This document shows, piece by piece, positions 43,002 through 51,061 of a DNA stretch of 51,061 nucleotides. Source of the DNA: Paenibacillus aestuarii (GTDB lineage Bacteria; Bacillota; Bacilli; Paenibacillales; NBRC-103111); assembly GCF_027789125.1 (NCBI RefSeq), contig NZ_JAQFVF010000068.1, positions 1 to 51,061 of the forward strand, in the 5' to 3' direction. The first letter of the stretch is position 1. Each line of letters begins with the position of its first letter. The notes beneath the pieces are model-generated. The model saw only the letters and a program-made list of their open reading frames with translations. It was not told the DNA's origin and did no database searches. Both the position numbers and the translations under genes were made by a program.

Positions 43002-44525
43002 GTGGTCAAAGGCAAAGTATACCTGGTAGGTGCAGGTCCGGGAGATCCGAAGCTCATCACGATTCGCGGCATGGAAGCGATCCAAAAGGCCGACGTCATT
43101 GTTTATGACCGTCTGGCCAGCCCGCGCTTGTTAAAGCACAGAAAACCGGGAGCCGAGCTGATCTTTGTCGGGAAGCTTCCGGATAAGCATATGTTAAGAC
43201 AAGAAGAAATTAACCAGCTGCTGGTTGATTTGGCCCTGCAAGGGAAAGTGGTCACGCGCTTGAAGGGCGGAGACCCAAGTGTGTTCGGCCGGGTCGGCGA
43301 GGAAGCCGAGCTGCTTGCAGACCACGGGGTGACTTTTGAGATCATCCCTGGGATTACGTCGTCGATCGCCGTGCCCGCCTATGCCGGCATCCCGGTGACG
43401 CACCGCGACTTCACGTCTTCGGTGGCGATCGTAACCGGGCATGAATATCCGAATAAAACGTACACAGCCCTGAACTGGGAGCATCTGGCCAAAGCGGTCG
43501 GAACAACGGTCTTTCTCATGGGCGTCGCCAATTTGGACCATATTTGCCACGAGCTGATGCATTGGGGCAAATCGCCGGATACACCCGTAGCGCTTGTGCG
43601 CTGGGGGACATGGACGGAACAGGCGACCATTACCGGCACGTTGGCTGACATCGCCGAGAAAGTGCGCGTGGCGAATTTTCAATCGCCGGCGGTTATTATT
43701 GTCGGCGAAGTCGTGAAGCTCCGCGAGAAGCTGGCCTGGATCGAGAAGAAGCCGCTCTTCGGGCGCAGAGTGCTGGTAACCCGGGCCAGAAGCCAGGCGA
43801 GCGAGTTGGTGAATCTGATCGACGAGCTCGGCGGCGAGGCGGTCGAGTTCCCAGTCATTCGCCTGCAGCCGCCAAGCGATTCTGCAGCGCAGCAGGCACT
43901 TGACGCAGCGCTTGACAAGCTTCACACCTTCGATTGGATCGTGCTCACGAGTGTGAACGGCGTCGAATTTTTTTGGCGCAGGCTGCGCGAGCGCGGTATC
44001 GATGTGCGCCGCATGGCGAACGCGCGCCTCGCAGCCGTCGGTCCGAAGACCGCGGAAGCGCTGGCGGAGCGCGGTCTGATCGCGGACTTGGTGCCGGCGA
44101 AGTTCGAGGCGGAAGGCGTCTATGAGGCGATCCGGTCAGAGCTTATGCCAGGCCAAAGCGTGCTGCTGGCGACAGCGGATCGGGCCCGCGATTATTTGCC
44201 GGCCAAGCTGCGGGAGCTCGGCATGGCCGTTACCGAAGTTGATGTCTACGAGAATGTGCTGGCGCTCGAAGACGGGGAAGAAATAGTTGCCCTGCTGCAA
44301 AACCAAGGCATTCATATTATTACTTTTACGAGTTCATCTACCGTTACAAATTTATTTGCAGCTTTGCGCCAATTAGGCGTGGAAGATCCGCTTCATTTGC
44401 TGCAAGGCGTCGAAATCGCCTGCATCGGGCCCAAAACGGCGGATACCGCCCGTCAATTGGGCTTACCAGTGACTTACTTGGCGAAAGAAGCGACCGTCGC
44501 TTCCCTCGCCGACAGCTTATCCTAA
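43002..44525 (+). CDS. cobA: Fused uroporphyrinogen-III C-methyltransferase/uroporphyrinogen-III synthase (CobA-HemD)
   Basis: 507 residues with two enzymes. The N-terminal half (about 1-245) is the SAM-dependent methyltransferase: VYLVGAGPGDPKLIT, VTRLKGGDPSVFGRVGEE and GITSSIAVPAYAGIPVTHR, giving precorrin-2 for siroheme or cobalamin. The C-terminal half (about 252-507) is HemD, which closes hydroxymethylbilane to uroporphyrinogen III: GRRVLVTRARSQASEL, DWIVLTSVNGVEFF and ITFTSSSTVTNLF. The fusion puts the branch point on one chain. GTG 43002 follows AGGGAGTGAG; the gap to hemC is 4 bases. Confidence 0.96.
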   Translation: MVKGKVYLVGAGPGDPKLITIRGMEAIQKADVIVYDRLASPRLLKHRKPGAELIFVGKLPDKHMLRQEEINQLLVDLALQGKVVTRLKGGDPSVFGRVGEEAELLADHGVTFEIIPGITSSIAVPAYAGIPVTHRDFTSSVAIVTGHEYPNKTYTALNWEHLAKAVGTTVFLMGVANLDHICHELMHWGKSPDTPVALVRWGTWTEQATITGTLADIAEKVRVANFQSPAVIIVGEVVKLREKLAWIEKKPLFGRRVLVTRARSQASELVNLIDELGGEAVEFPVIRLQPPSDSAAQQALDAALDKLHTFDWIVLTSVNGVEFFWRRLRERGIDVRRMANARLAAVGPKTAEALAERGLIADLVPAKFEAEGVYEAIRSELMPGQSVLLATADRARDYLPAKLRELGMAVTEVDVYENVLALEDGEEIVALLQNQGIHIITFTSSSTVTNLFAALRQLGVEDPLHLLQGVEIACIGPKTADTARQLGLPVTYLAKEATVASLADSLS

Positions 44526-44593
44526 CCCAAATCATACATGGAAGATTAACTTAAGCTTTTGAGTTAGTCTTCTTGCCATAAGGAGGCATTCCC

Positions 44594-45586
44594 ATGAGTT
44601 TCCCAGTTGTTCGCAATCGCCGCTTGCGCGGTTCATCCGCACTTCGCAACCTCGTCCGCGAGAATCAAATCTTGGTGAACGACGTTGTGCAGCCTGTATT
44701 TGTCACATATGGCACAAATATTAAAGAAGAAATTTCATCGATGCCTGGTGTTTATCATTTTTCCCTTGACCGTGTGGAAGAAGAAATTAAGGAAATCACC
44801 GATCTGGGTATTCAGGCGATTCTGCTGTTCGGTGTACCTGAGCATAAAGATGCGCAAGGTTCCTCCGCGTTTGACGATGAGGGAATCGTTCAGCAAGCGA
44901 CACGCCGCATTAAGGAAATCAATCCGAACCTGCTGATCATCGCCGATACTTGCCTGTGCCAATTTACGGATACCGGCCATTGCGGCGTTATTCATCATCA
45001 TCCGGTTACCGGCCATGCTGACGTGCATAACGACCTGTCTCTGGAGCTGCTTGTCCGTACAGCGGTTTCGCAAGCGAAAGCAGGCGCTGATATTATCGCC
45101 CCATCCAACATGATGGACGGCTATGTGCATGCGATTCGCACGGGTCTTGACGAGGCTGGTTACGAGAATACGCCGATCATGGCGTACTCGGTCAAGTATG
45201 CCTCCGCTTATTACGGTCCGTTCCGCGAAGCAGCCCACTCGACGCCGCAATTCGGTGACCGCAAAACGTACCAAATGGATCCGGCCAACAGCCGCGAAGC
45301 TTTGCGCGAAGCGGAAAGCGATGTGGTCGAAGGCGCAGACTTCTTAATGGTCAAACCGGCGCTTGCTTATATGGATATCATCCGCATGCTGAAGGACAAC
45401 TTTGATCTGCCAGTTGTGGCATACAACGTGAGCGCGGAATATGCCATGATCAAGGCGGCCGCCCAGCAAGGCTGGATTAATGAAGAAGCCATCGTGATGG
45501 AAACAATGACCGGTTTCAAGCGCGCAGGCGCGGATATCATTTTGACATATTTTGCCAAAGATATTGCTCGTTACTTGCAGCGCTAA
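44594..45586 (+). CDS. hemB: Porphobilinogen synthase (delta-aminolevulinic acid dehydratase)
   Basis: 330 residues. Condenses two 5-aminolevulinate molecules. Schiff-base lysines are Lys201 (AYSVKYASAYYGPF) and Lys254 (FLMVKPALAYMD). Cys120, Cys122 and Cys130 in ADTCLCQFTDTGHCG make the three-cysteine zinc site, so this is the zinc-dependent type. AAGGAGG precedes ATG 44594, 68 bp after the cobA-hemD stop. A terminator follows, so this closes the hemA-hemB unit and separates it from hemE. Confidence 0.98.
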   Translation: MSFPVVRNRRLRGSSALRNLVRENQILVNDVVQPVFVTYGTNIKEEISSMPGVYHFSLDRVEEEIKEITDLGIQAILLFGVPEHKDAQGSSAFDDEGIVQQATRRIKEINPNLLIIADTCLCQFTDTGHCGVIHHHPVTGHADVHNDLSLELLVRTAVSQAKAGADIIAPSNMMDGYVHAIRTGLDEAGYENTPIMAYSVKYASAYYGPFREAAHSTPQFGDRKTYQMDPANSREALREAESDVVEGADFLMVKPALAYMDIIRMLKDNFDLPVVAYNVSAEYAMIKAAAQQGWINEEAIVMETMTGFKRAGADIILTYFAKDIARYLQR

Positions 45587-45595
45587 GCCATTTCG

Positions 45596-45630
45596 AGAAC
45601 CATTCACCGCTTGCGGGGATGGTTCTTTTT
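45596..45630 (+). terminator. Intrinsic terminator of hemB
   Basis: AGAACCAT...CCG pairs with CGG...ATGGTTCT, followed by a T run. Confidence 0.88.
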
Positions 45631-45666
45631 GTCATACATTTGTCGGAAACCAAGAGCTTACATTGG

Positions 45667-45695
45667 TTGTGACAAGACAATAATTAGGGCATAAT
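45667..45695 (+). promoter_or_regulatory. Sigma-A promoter of hemE
   Basis: TTGTGA (45667-45672), a 17-base spacer, then CATAAT (45690-45695), about 50 bases before the gene. Confidence 0.6.
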
Positions 45696-45746
45696 GGATG
45701 AGAATAGTAGGAAACTAACGGTTTTGGATAAAGAGGAAGGTGCCTC

Positions 45747-46811
45747 ATGACTTATAATGATAATTTTATTAAAGCGTGCCGCAAAGAGCAGGTAGATACG
45801 CTGCCTGTATGGTACATGCGTCAAGCAGGGCGCTATGACCCGGACTACCGCAAAATCAAAGAGAAGTACTCCTTGCTTGAAATTTGTGAGCAGCCTGAAT
45901 TGGCCGCTGAAGTCACCATGATGCCGGTTAAAAAGCTTGGCGTAGATGCTGCCATTTTGTACTCAGACATTATGAACCCGGTCGCATCGCTAGGTGTTGA
46001 TTTTGATATCGTCAAAAATATCGGGCCTGTCATCCACACCCCAATCCGTACCGCACAAGATGTCGAGCGCCTGCGTCCGATCGATGTCGACAAGGATTTA
46101 TCTCATATCATTCAAACGATCCGCATTTTAGATAAAGAGCTGAAAGTGCCGCTCATTTCCTTTGCCGGCGCACCGTTCACCATCGCCAGTTATTTAATTG
46201 AAGGCAAGCCTTCAAAGAGCTATATCCTGACCAAGACGATGATGTACTCGGAGCCTAAGGTCTGGTTCGCATTAATGGATAAGCTTGGCGATATGGTTAT
46301 TACGTACTTGAAATCCCACATCGCAGCTGGAGCGAAGGCCGTTCAAGTGTTTGACAGCTGGGTTGGAGCTTTGTCGCCTGCAGATTTTCAAGTGTATGTG
46401 CTGCCGACGATGACCCGAATTTTCGAAGCGCTGGCTGATCTGAAAGAGCCGAAAATTTATTTCCCAGGCGTCAGCTCCGGCGAGCTGCTGCCGTATTTGA
46501 AAGGTTTGCAAGCGGATGTGATCGGTCTTGATTGGCGCATTCCGATTCAGGAAGGACGCAGACGGGTCGGAGAGCGGTTTGCCGTTCAAGGCAACCTGGA
46601 TCCATACGTGCTGACGGCGCCGATGCATGTTATCGAGCAGCAAGCGAAGGCGATCATTGATGAAGGCGTGAAGCAGCCAGGCTACATTTTTAACCTTGGT
46701 CACGGCTTGTTCCCTGAAGCATCCCTGGAGAAGCTCAAAGAGCTGACAACATTTATCCATACGTATTCGCAATCCGTCTTATCCCAGCAATCAGAAAAGA
46801 GTGGTGTTTAA
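45747..46811 (+). CDS. hemE: Uroporphyrinogen decarboxylase
   Basis: 354 residues. Removes the four acetate carboxyls of uroporphyrinogen III to give coproporphyrinogen III. The family signature PVWYMRQAGRYDPDYR is near residue 21. The Asp and Tyr of the active site lie in ILYSDIMNP and FAGAPFTIASYLIEG, with GHGLFPEA at the C-terminus. GAGGAAGGTG precedes ATG 45747. First gene of the hemE-hemH-hemY-hemL run; hemH starts two bases after its stop. Confidence 0.98.
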   Translation: MTYNDNFIKACRKEQVDTLPVWYMRQAGRYDPDYRKIKEKYSLLEICEQPELAAEVTMMPVKKLGVDAAILYSDIMNPVASLGVDFDIVKNIGPVIHTPIRTAQDVERLRPIDVDKDLSHIIQTIRILDKELKVPLISFAGAPFTIASYLIEGKPSKSYILTKTMMYSEPKVWFALMDKLGDMVITYLKSHIAAGAKAVQVFDSWVGALSPADFQVYVLPTMTRIFEALADLKEPKIYFPGVSSGELLPYLKGLQADVIGLDWRIPIQEGRRRVGERFAVQGNLDPYVLTAPMHVIEQQAKAIIDEGVKQPGYIFNLGHGLFPEASLEKLKELTTFIHTYSQSVLSQQSEKSGV

Positions 46812-46813
46812 AC

Positions 46814-47761
46814 ATGTCAAAACGTCGTATCGGTGTATTGGTAATGTCCTATGGTACCCCTGAAAGCTTGGATCAGGTAGAAGCTTATTATACGCACATC
46901 CGGCGTGGCCATCCGCCGACAGCGGAGCAGCTGCATGAGTTGACTTCCCGTTATGAGGCGATTGTCGGGGGCTTCTTCCCGCTGCGCGAAAATACGAATA
47001 AACAAGTGCAGGGCCTGCAGGAAACATTAAACCGGGAGCATCCTGAGCTTGAGTTTGTGTGCTATCAAGGCCTCAAGCATGCGCAGCCATACGTAGAAGA
47101 CGGTGTGGAGCAAATGGTGAAGGATGGCATTACCGAAGCGATCGGTGTCGTGCTGGCGCCGCATTATTCCGTGATGAGCGTCGGCGGCTACGTGAAACGG
47201 GCTAAAGACAAGGCACAGGAGCTGGGCCTCGACATCGAGTTCGTACTCAGCTACCACATGCATCCGAAGCTGCTGGAAGCGCTGAGCGATAGAGTAGAAC
47301 GGGCACTAACGAAGTTTGACGGTGCGGAGCGCCAAGATATTCGCGTTATTTTTACGGCACACAGTCTGCCTGAGAAAATTTTGGAGATGAAGGATCCTTA
47401 TCCGGATCAGCTTCTGGCGACTTCCAAAGCGATTGCCGAGCGCGTCGCCATTACGAACTGGCAGTTCGGCTGGCAAAGTGCGGGGCAAACCGCTATGCCT
47501 TGGCTGGGACCGGACATTCTGGATGTACTTCAAACGCTTCGTAAAGAAGAGGGCGTAGCCAATGTGCTGCTGTGTCCAATCGGCTTCGTTTCCGATCATC
47601 TGGAAGTGCTCTATGATATCGATATTGAGGCGCAAGCGTTGGCGCAAGAGCTGGGTCTGCATCTGGAGCGCACGGAGTCGCTGAACACAGATCCACTGTA
47701 TATGGAGACGCTGAGCGACGTTGTGTATCAAAAATGGGCGGAGAAGGCGAATCTCTCATGA
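46814..47761 (+). CDS. hemH: Ferrochelatase (coproporphyrin-type, HemH/CpfC)
   Basis: 315 residues. Inserts ferrous iron into a porphyrin ring. In Bacillota this enzyme normally uses coproporphyrin III. Features: IGVLVMSYGTPESLDQVEAYY, the metal-site His in VLAPHYSVMSVGGY, TAHSLPEKI, and the acidic CPIGFVSDHLEVLYDID. It begins two bases after hemE and overlaps hemY by ATGA, so the three are translationally linked. The site before ATG 46814 is weak, in keeping with coupling. Confidence 0.96.
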   Translation: MSKRRIGVLVMSYGTPESLDQVEAYYTHIRRGHPPTAEQLHELTSRYEAIVGGFFPLRENTNKQVQGLQETLNREHPELEFVCYQGLKHAQPYVEDGVEQMVKDGITEAIGVVLAPHYSVMSVGGYVKRAKDKAQELGLDIEFVLSYHMHPKLLEALSDRVERALTKFDGAERQDIRVIFTAHSLPEKILEMKDPYPDQLLATSKAIAERVAITNWQFGWQSAGQTAMPWLGPDILDVLQTLRKEEGVANVLLCPIGFVSDHLEVLYDIDIEAQALAQELGLHLERTESLNTDPLYMETLSDVVYQKWAEKANLS

Positions 47762-49263
47762 GCAGCGCACAGCCTCATTTTCTAATTATCGGCGGGGGCA
47801 TTACGGGGCTTAGTGCGGCTTATTACTTGAAAAAACGCTTGGAGTCCGATGGCGTCAAAGGGCGGATTACCATCGTCGAGAAATCTTCTGCATTTGGCGG
47901 GAAAATCCATACGCTTTATAAAGAAGGCTTTGTGATTGAGAAAGGACCGGACTCGGTCCTTGCCCGCAAGCGTCCAACGATTGATTTGGCGTATGAACTC
48001 GGCCTTGAGGGAGAGCTTACCAGCCAAAATCCGCAAGCGAAAAAGACGTTCATCGTTCGTAAAGGCAAGCTTTACCGGATGCCGCAGGGCTTGGTGCTAG
48101 GGATTCCGACTCAAATGACGCCATTTATGCAAACAGGGCTGATCTCGCCGTTAGGGAAGGCGCGTGCGGCGTTAGACCTGATTAAGCCCAAGCGGAAAGG
48201 TGTCTCGGACGAATCGCTGGGGCATTTTCTGCAGCGCCGGCTGGGCAAAGAAGTGCTGGACCGGGTCGTCGAGCCGCTGCTTGCCGGTATTTATGCCGGC
48301 GACACGTTCAAGCTGAGCTTGAAAGCGACGTTCCCGCAGTTCCAGGCGATGGAGCAGAAGCATCGCAGCTTAATTCTGGGTATGATGGCAAGCCGCAAGA
48401 ATGCGACCGGAGAAACCGCTCACCTGCCCGCAGCCGTTCGCAACTCGGCGTTCGTGACGTTCAAGAAAGGGCTGCAGACGTTAGTTCATGGGCTTGTTCA
48501 TGCGCTTAAGGGCGAAGATCTGCGCACGAACACAGGCGTTGCTTCGGTGAACAAAGCGGCGGATGGGCTTGTGGAAGTTGTTTTTGAGGATGGTTCGCGT
48601 GAGGTTGTGGATGGGGTGATCATCACGACGCCGACGTATCAGTCGGCAGAGCTCTTATCGCACCTGCCCGCCGCGGCCAGTCTGAAGCAGATCGATTATA
48701 TATCGGTTGCGAATGTGATAATGGCGTTCGACCGGAAGGATGTTCCGATTGATCTCGACGCATCCGGCTTCCTTGTTCCGCGTTATGAAGACAGAACGAT
48801 AACGGCTTGTACGCTGACTTCGGCCAAATGGCTGCACACCGCGCCGAGCGACAAAGTGGTGCTGCGCTGCTATATCGGCCGCTCAGGGCAGCAGGAATGG
48901 CTGCAGTGGAGTGACGAGCAGCTGGTGCAAAAGGCGCGCCATGACCTCGGCGAGCTGCTGGGCGTTAAGGCGGAGCCGCTGTTTACGGAAGTCACGCGCT
49001 TGCCGAAATCGATGCCGCAGTACCCTGTCGGCCATTTGGAGCAAGTCGCGCGTTTCCGGCAACAGCTCGCGGATGCGCTGCCTGGTGTACTCGTGACAGG
49101 CTCGGGCTTTCACGGCGTTGGCATACCGGACTGCATCCAACAAGGCAAAGACGCAGCGGTGCAGCTGGCTGAGCAATTCAAGCAGCGAGGTGCGGTTGCT
49201 GGAGCTAGTGTTGGTGCTGGTACTGGTGCTGGTGCTGGTGTGGCCCCCGCGTCGGTCGGATAA
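47758..49263 (+). CDS. hemY: Coproporphyrinogen/protoporphyrinogen oxidase HemY (CgoX)
   Basis: 501 residues. FAD-dependent oxidase; Gram-positive members mainly turn coproporphyrinogen III into coproporphyrin III for HemH. The dinucleotide fold IIGGGITGLSAAYYL is at the N-terminus, followed by EKSSAFGGKIHTL and the C-terminal GSGFHGVGIPDCIQQG. The start ATG overlaps the hemH stop, with GGAGAAGG upstream. The last 20 or so residues are a Gly/Ala/Val repeat encoded by a GGTGCT-like microsatellite (49191-49245), not part of the usual fold. Confidence 0.96.
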   Translation: MSSAQPHFLIIGGGITGLSAAYYLKKRLESDGVKGRITIVEKSSAFGGKIHTLYKEGFVIEKGPDSVLARKRPTIDLAYELGLEGELTSQNPQAKKTFIVRKGKLYRMPQGLVLGIPTQMTPFMQTGLISPLGKARAALDLIKPKRKGVSDESLGHFLQRRLGKEVLDRVVEPLLAGIYAGDTFKLSLKATFPQFQAMEQKHRSLILGMMASRKNATGETAHLPAAVRNSAFVTFKKGLQTLVHGLVHALKGEDLRTNTGVASVNKAADGLVEVVFEDGSREVVDGVIITTPTYQSAELLSHLPAAASLKQIDYISVANVIMAFDRKDVPIDLDASGFLVPRYEDRTITACTLTSAKWLHTAPSDKVVLRCYIGRSGQQEWLQWSDEQLVQKARHDLGELLGVKAEPLFTEVTRLPKSMPQYPVGHLEQVARFRQQLADALPGVLVTGSGFHGVGIPDCIQQGKDAAVQLAEQFKQRGAVAGASVGAGTGAGAGVAPASVG

Positions 49264-49315
49264 TCGCTTTCATTCAATTTTTACCATATGTAATTCAAGT
49301 GGGGGTATGAAGTTT

Positions 49316-50614
49316 ATGAAAAGTTCGAGCAGAATCGACACGCGTTCCGCCGCTGCTTTCAGCGAGTCGAAGCAGGTGATTCCCGGAGGCGTCAACAGTC
49401 CAGTACGCGCTTTTAAATCGGTAGGCCTTACTCCGTTGTTCATGGAGAAAGGTGCAGGCTCTCGCGTTACGGATATTGACGGGAACAGCTACATCGATTA
49501 TGTCGGCTCGTGGGGCCCTTTAATCGTTGGGCATGCGCATCCGACTGTCTTGCAGGCTATTCAGGAGACGGCAGTGAAAGGGACGAGTTTTGGCGCGCCT
49601 ACGCTGCTGGAAACCGAGATGGCCAAGCTGGTGATCGAGCGGGTCCCATCCATTGAGATGGTACGGATGGTCAACTCCGGCACGGAAGCGACGATGAGCG
49701 CGCTGCGTCTCGCACGCGGTTTTACCAAGCGTAACAAGATCGTTAAGTTTGAAGGCAGCTATCATGGGCATGCGGATTCGCTGCTCATAAAGGCGGGATC
49801 TGGCGTTGCTACACTGGGTCTGCCGGATAGCCCTGGCGTGCCGGACAGTGTAGCTGTGAATACAATCACAGTTCCTTATAACGATCTGGAATCGGTCCGG
49901 TTGGTGTTTGAGAAATTCGGCGAAGATATCGCGGCTTTGATTGTAGAGCCGGTTGCCGGCAACATGGGCGTAGTTCCGCCTGCGGCAGGGTTTCTGCAAG
50001 GGCTGCGCGACATTACGAAACAATACGGCAGCTTGCTTATTTTTGATGAAGTGATGACTGGCTTCCGCGTTCATAAGAACTGCGCACAAGGCTTGTACGG
50101 CATTACGCCGGATCTGACTTGCCTCGGCAAAGTCATCGGCGGTGGCCTGCCCGTCGGCGCGTATGGCGGCCGCCTGGACATTATGGAGCACATCGCGCCT
50201 GCTGGACCTATCTATCAAGCGGGCACGCTCTCCGGCAACCCGCTGGCGATGGCTGCGGGCTATGCGACACTTCGCCTGCTGGGCGAGCCAGGCGTCTATG
50301 AGGAGCTGGAGCGCAAATCAGCGATACTAGAAGCCGGATTCGCGCGCAACGCTGCGGAAGCTGGCGTGCCAAGCACGATCAACCGCGTAGGCTCGATGAT
50401 CTGCCCGTTCTTCACGGAGAAGAACGTGATCAACTATGAGACGGCCAAAACTTCAGATTTAGGCAAGTTCAATGCCTACTTCGGGCATTTGTTGGATCTG
50501 GGCGTATCCGTTGCGCCTTCTCAGTTCGAAGGCATGTTCATGTCGACGGCGCATACAGACGAAGATGTAGCAGCTACGATTGAGGCGCATCGTGAGGCAC
50601 TGAGAAGACTTTAA
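49316..50614 (+). CDS. hemL: Glutamate-1-semialdehyde 2,1-aminomutase
   Basis: 432 residues. PLP enzyme that makes 5-aminolevulinate from the HemA product. SESKQVIPGGVNSPVRAF opens the fold, FEGSYHGHAD and LIFDEVMTGFRVH contact the cofactor, and Lys272 in CLGKVIGGGLPVG forms the Schiff base. Start: ATG 49316 is ten bases after GGGGG; ATG 49307 is too close to that site, and the frame from 49118 lies inside hemY. A terminator follows. Its place after hemY rather than hemB differs from Bacillus subtilis. Confidence 0.97.
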   Translation: MKSSSRIDTRSAAAFSESKQVIPGGVNSPVRAFKSVGLTPLFMEKGAGSRVTDIDGNSYIDYVGSWGPLIVGHAHPTVLQAIQETAVKGTSFGAPTLLETEMAKLVIERVPSIEMVRMVNSGTEATMSALRLARGFTKRNKIVKFEGSYHGHADSLLIKAGSGVATLGLPDSPGVPDSVAVNTITVPYNDLESVRLVFEKFGEDIAALIVEPVAGNMGVVPPAAGFLQGLRDITKQYGSLLIFDEVMTGFRVHKNCAQGLYGITPDLTCLGKVIGGGLPVGAYGGRLDIMEHIAPAGPIYQAGTLSGNPLAMAAGYATLRLLGEPGVYEELERKSAILEAGFARNAAEAGVPSTINRVGSMICPFFTEKNVINYETAKTSDLGKFNAYFGHLLDLGVSVAPSQFEGMFMSTAHTDEDVAATIEAHREALRRL

Positions 50615-50620
50615 TTGCAG

Positions 50621-50655
50621 AGCCGTCCTCCTTTGGGGGGACGGCTTGTTTTTTT
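50621..50655 (+). terminator. Intrinsic terminator of hemL
   Basis: AGCCGTCC and GGACGGCT form a stem around TCCTTTGGGG, followed by TGTTTTTTT. Confidence 0.92.
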
Positions 50656-50716
50656 GATGGGCCGCTGAGGGCTGCGGAGAGAATTTGTTGATGGCGTGGG
50701 CGAGGCAGGGAGCAGT

Positions 50717-51061
50717 AGTCTGGTTTTGGCTATTGGGAGACTGGCGGTCGAGCGGCGGTGTAGCCATAGTCCGGATTTGCCGAACTACAGAGCGTCTGAG
50801 GTGGGGGGATGTATCTCTAGTCCGGTTTCGCTGCTTACAGAGGCGTAATTGCTCGTTTGGCTACTTTTTGGCGTCTGCAATTGGGCGGAACCGGACTAGA
50901 GTGGTGTTAGAGGTGGGAGTAGCGTCTGCAATTGGGCAAATCCGGATTGGAGTGCGGAGGAGGCTTTTGTTTGGAGTAGCTAAGTTGAGCTTGGAGCGCG
51001 TGCCGAAGCGGAGGAGATGCTGCAGTCCGGATTTGCCGAACTACAGAGCGTCTGAGGTGGG
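50717..51061. repeat. Intergenic repeat cluster with direct and inverted copies
   Basis: Gene-free DNA after hemL. An AGTCCGGATTTGCC-type motif followed by a GCAGACG- or CAGAGCGTC-type end occurs rightward at 50768-50805, 50818-50846 and 51024-51061, and leftward at 50871-50897 and 50922-50948. A more diverged copy lies at 50717-50742. The copies at 50768 and 51024 are identical over 38 bp, the second cut by the window end. No ORF with a ribosome binding site is present. Confidence 0.85.
50815..50901. repeat. Long inverted repeat (stem-loop) inside the intergenic cluster
   Basis: CTCTAGTCCGGTT (50815-50827) is the exact reverse complement of AACCGGACTAGAG (50889-50901). The inner arms (TCGCTGCTTACAGAGGCG and GCGTCTGCAATTGGGCGG) extend the stem imperfectly around a T-rich loop. 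Confidence 0.85.

Overview
The window looks like a chromosomal segment of an endospore-forming Bacillota, most likely Paenibacillus or a close relative. Reasons: sporulation and germination genes (gerE, gerM, lonB), Bacillus-type gene orders (gerM-rph-rdgB; tig-clpX-lonB-lonA-ysxC-hemA-hemX-hemC-hemD-hemB-hemL; hemE-hemH-hemY), strong AGGAGG-type ribosome binding sites, and frequent GTG/TTG starts. No phage, transposase, CRISPR or plasmid gene was seen. The assignment rests on remembered family features, not on a search.

Layout. 1-1229 is gene-free repeat DNA: 175-bp direct repeats, then about 17 tandem copies of a 36/37-bp unit. 1230-7300 holds two leftward genes, an Lhr-type helicase and a Cache/GGDEF diguanylate cyclase. 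7600-11850 holds small and housekeeping genes: gerE with a near-perfect sigma-K promoter, an MBL-fold hydrolase, a duplicated YutG/PgpA-like protein and a CBO0543-like membrane protein. 12000-16520 is gerM-rph-rdgB facing a sporulation-type asparagine synthetase. 16600-22830 is accessory: tiny proteins, an MCP with no sensor domain, two orphan response regulators, a Crp/Fnr remnant, CheV and a SpoIIAA/STAS-like protein. None of these has an adjacent histidine kinase. A tRNA-Arg(UCU) follows.

23178-35640 is the protein quality-control block: a YsoA-position helical protein, tig, clpP, clpX, then ispG, a polysaccharide deacetylase, an amidase, lonB, lonA and ysxC. 35690-36710 is an sdpR/sdpI-like autorepressor and immunity-type pair with a perfect 20-bp operator palindrome and no toxin gene. 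speD follows, with a long structured leader.

38360-50614 is an almost complete tetrapyrrole pathway from glutamyl-tRNA to heme and siroheme: hemA, hemX, a Met8/SirC-type dehydrogenase, hemC, a cobA-hemD fusion, hemB, hemE, hemH, hemY, hemL. In Gram-positive bacteria hemE-hemH-hemY usually run the coproporphyrin route, which also needs chdC (hemQ), absent here. The window ends in a palindromic intergenic repeat cluster (50717-51061) whose core resembles part of the 175-bp repeats at the left end.

No clearly new biological system was found. The most unusual items are the two repeat regions and their shared motifs, the internally duplicated PgpA-like protein, hairpins before ispG and speD, the orphan signalling cluster, and two genes whose best ribosome binding sites point to ATA codons.
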